The position numbers and the translations under genes were made by a program. From Brassica napus (lineage: Eukaryota; Streptophyta; Magnoliopsida; Brassicales; Brassicaceae): DNA of 64,000 bases. The stretch lies in the NCBI RefSeq assembly GCF_020379485.1, contig NC_063434.1, positions 28,591,401-28,655,400 of the forward strand, read 5' to 3'. Positions 62,938 to 64,000 of this stretch are shown here, in pieces. Under the pieces are notes generated by a model. That model was not told the origin of the DNA, searched no databases, and saw nothing but the letters and a program-made list of their open reading frames with translations. Every line of letters begins with the position of its first letter. Positions within the stretch are counted from its first letter, which is position 1.

Positions 62938-63731
62938 TAATTGAAATATCTCCACGTAGCTGATTTTTCTGAAGATGATTGCTTAATAGAGACTATGATA
63001 CCTAACCTTACCATGGCCAAAGTAGACGTTGGTACTCCCCCTAATGAAAATTTCTTGAAATATCTTTCTTCTGTCATGTTTCTCCATTTGCATTGGGTGG
63101 ATGAAACGGTAAGTTACATTGGTATCCATCTCTCAGTTTTGTGGTCACATTAATGCATTTACTTATGGTTAATCTTAAAAGAAAAAATCAGGAATTATTT
63201 TGTAGTGGCGTCAACTACTCTCAACTGAAAGAGTGTATACTATGTCCAAGTCGCGCAGAATATTGGGTAGAATCAATTATGCTGTTTCTAACAACGCTCC
63301 TAAACTTTAAGTTCTTATGCTTGACACTGCAAGTACCTTCGTAACTCCCTCAATCAGGTTTTGGTGTTTTTCTGCTTTTATTCATATACTTTTTGTTACT
63401 TCTCAGAGGAAGATAGGTGAATCAGAGGATCTCCCTCCTTGGAGTTATGTTCCAGCGTGCTTCGTCTCAACTCGAGATTCTTGAATGGGTAAAATGTGGA
63501 AGGACAAGAGATGAGAAGAAGCTCTTGGAATACATCCTTGCAAACTCCAAGTGTTTGAAGAGAGCAGGAATCTCCATGAGATATAGCAAGGACTGCAATG
63601 ATAAAATGAAAAGGAAGTTGAGGAAGGATCTAAGATCCATGTATAGGGTTTCAGCATCTTCTGAGCTTTTGTTTCCTGCTAAAATTAAATGGAGATCACT
63701 GGCACAATATCGTCTTTTTGATTTGTCTTAG
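62938..63731 (+). pseudogene. F-box/FBD/LRR-type gene remnant
   Basis: LRR-like parts: YLHVADFSEDDCLIETMIPN, VDVGTPPNENFLKYLSSVMF (62941-63110) and, in another frame, YSQLKECILCPSRAEYWVES (63141-63344). The third part, 63417-63731, is a recognisable FBD domain (LEILEWVKCGRTRDEKKLLE, YILANSKCLKRAGISMRYSK, SELLF). An intron-like gap with GTTTTGG...TCTCAG (63358-63407) precedes it. Just after it, WSYVPACF and SSQLEILEW are in different frames, showing a one-base frameshift. No F-box start is seen upstream, so this is a 5'-truncated, frameshifted member of the large and fast-evolving FBD family. Confidence 0.8.
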
Positions 63732-64000
63732 TTATATGGTTACATTCGTTTACTTTGATTGATAAGACAAGTCCTTGTGAATTTAGTTTTGGTTCGTTGT
63801 TTTTATTAATTGATTCTTGCAGTTACACTTTTAGTCTGGTTTCAACCGATATATTATCAAGAGAGACGTGATATACAAGGCACAAGCCTTAAGTATCCAA
63901 AGATTAAGCATACTCAAAATCCTCGAGCAATGATCAGAAAGTTTTGAAAACATAAATCCAATGACCGGAAGGTCTAGTGTCACTAAACAATAAACCCAAA
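63732..64000. other. Window end, no gene seen
   Basis: Presumed 3' flank of the FBD remnant; nothing else is recognised. Confidence 0.5.

Overview
This is a plant nuclear window. It has intron-containing genes, a plant tRNA-Gly gene, an AT-rich background and many plant retroelements. The protein-coding genes look like those of the mustard family (Brassicaceae), probably a Brassica-lineage genome. From 15.9 to 58.9 kb the single-copy genes are a GT4-type glycosyltransferase, the nuclear-basket nucleoporin NUP1, an RTM2/HSP20-like membrane protein, two pectin methylesterases and the GH51 arabinofuranosidase ASD1. From memory, this matches the order of Arabidopsis chromosome 3 loci around At3g10630, At3g10650, At3g10680, At3g10710, At3g10720 and At3g10740. 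Several intervening Arabidopsis genes are absent, as expected after fractionation in a mesohexaploid. Species cannot be fixed from the sequence alone.

Layout. 0-15.3 kb: a decayed tandem cluster of three basic-7S-globulin/EDGP/xylanase-inhibitor-like genes. The middle one is split by an intact, very young Ty1/copia element (4276-9122) with two identical 151-bp LTRs. CACTA and MITE remnants and AT-rich spacers surround it. 15.4-17.3 kb: tRNA-Gly(GCC) and the glycosyltransferase. 17.3-19.4 kb: repeat-rich spacer flanked by a duplicated piece of the glycosyltransferase promoter. 19.6-23.7 kb: NUP1, 9 exons. 25.9-34.5 kb: the HSP20-like gene, cut by a 7.2-kb Athila-like gypsy element (26381-33556) that carries gag-protease but no reverse transcriptase or integrase. 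34.5-45.5 kb: gene-poor spacer, including a stray 3' piece of an EDGP-like gene, a full-length L1-type LINE and smaller retroposons, all on the minus strand. 46.4-53.5 kb: two convergent pectin methylesterase genes, the second with a Helitron in its first intron. 55.1-58.9 kb: ASD1, 15 coding exons. 59-64 kb: AT-rich spacer and a broken F-box/FBD/LRR-type gene.

The intact genes share a cell-wall theme: two PMEI-PME enzymes demethylesterify pectin, and ASD1 removes arabinose from arabinan and arabinoxylan. The main point of interest is genome dynamics. Two genes are interrupted by recent LTR-retrotransposons with perfect 5-bp target-site duplications, and in both the two gene halves remain open and in the same frame across the insertion. 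The Athila-like LTR also carries a regular array of seven AGCGAC-N8-GTCGCT inverted repeats with no assigned function. I did not find a new defence-type or enzymatic system.
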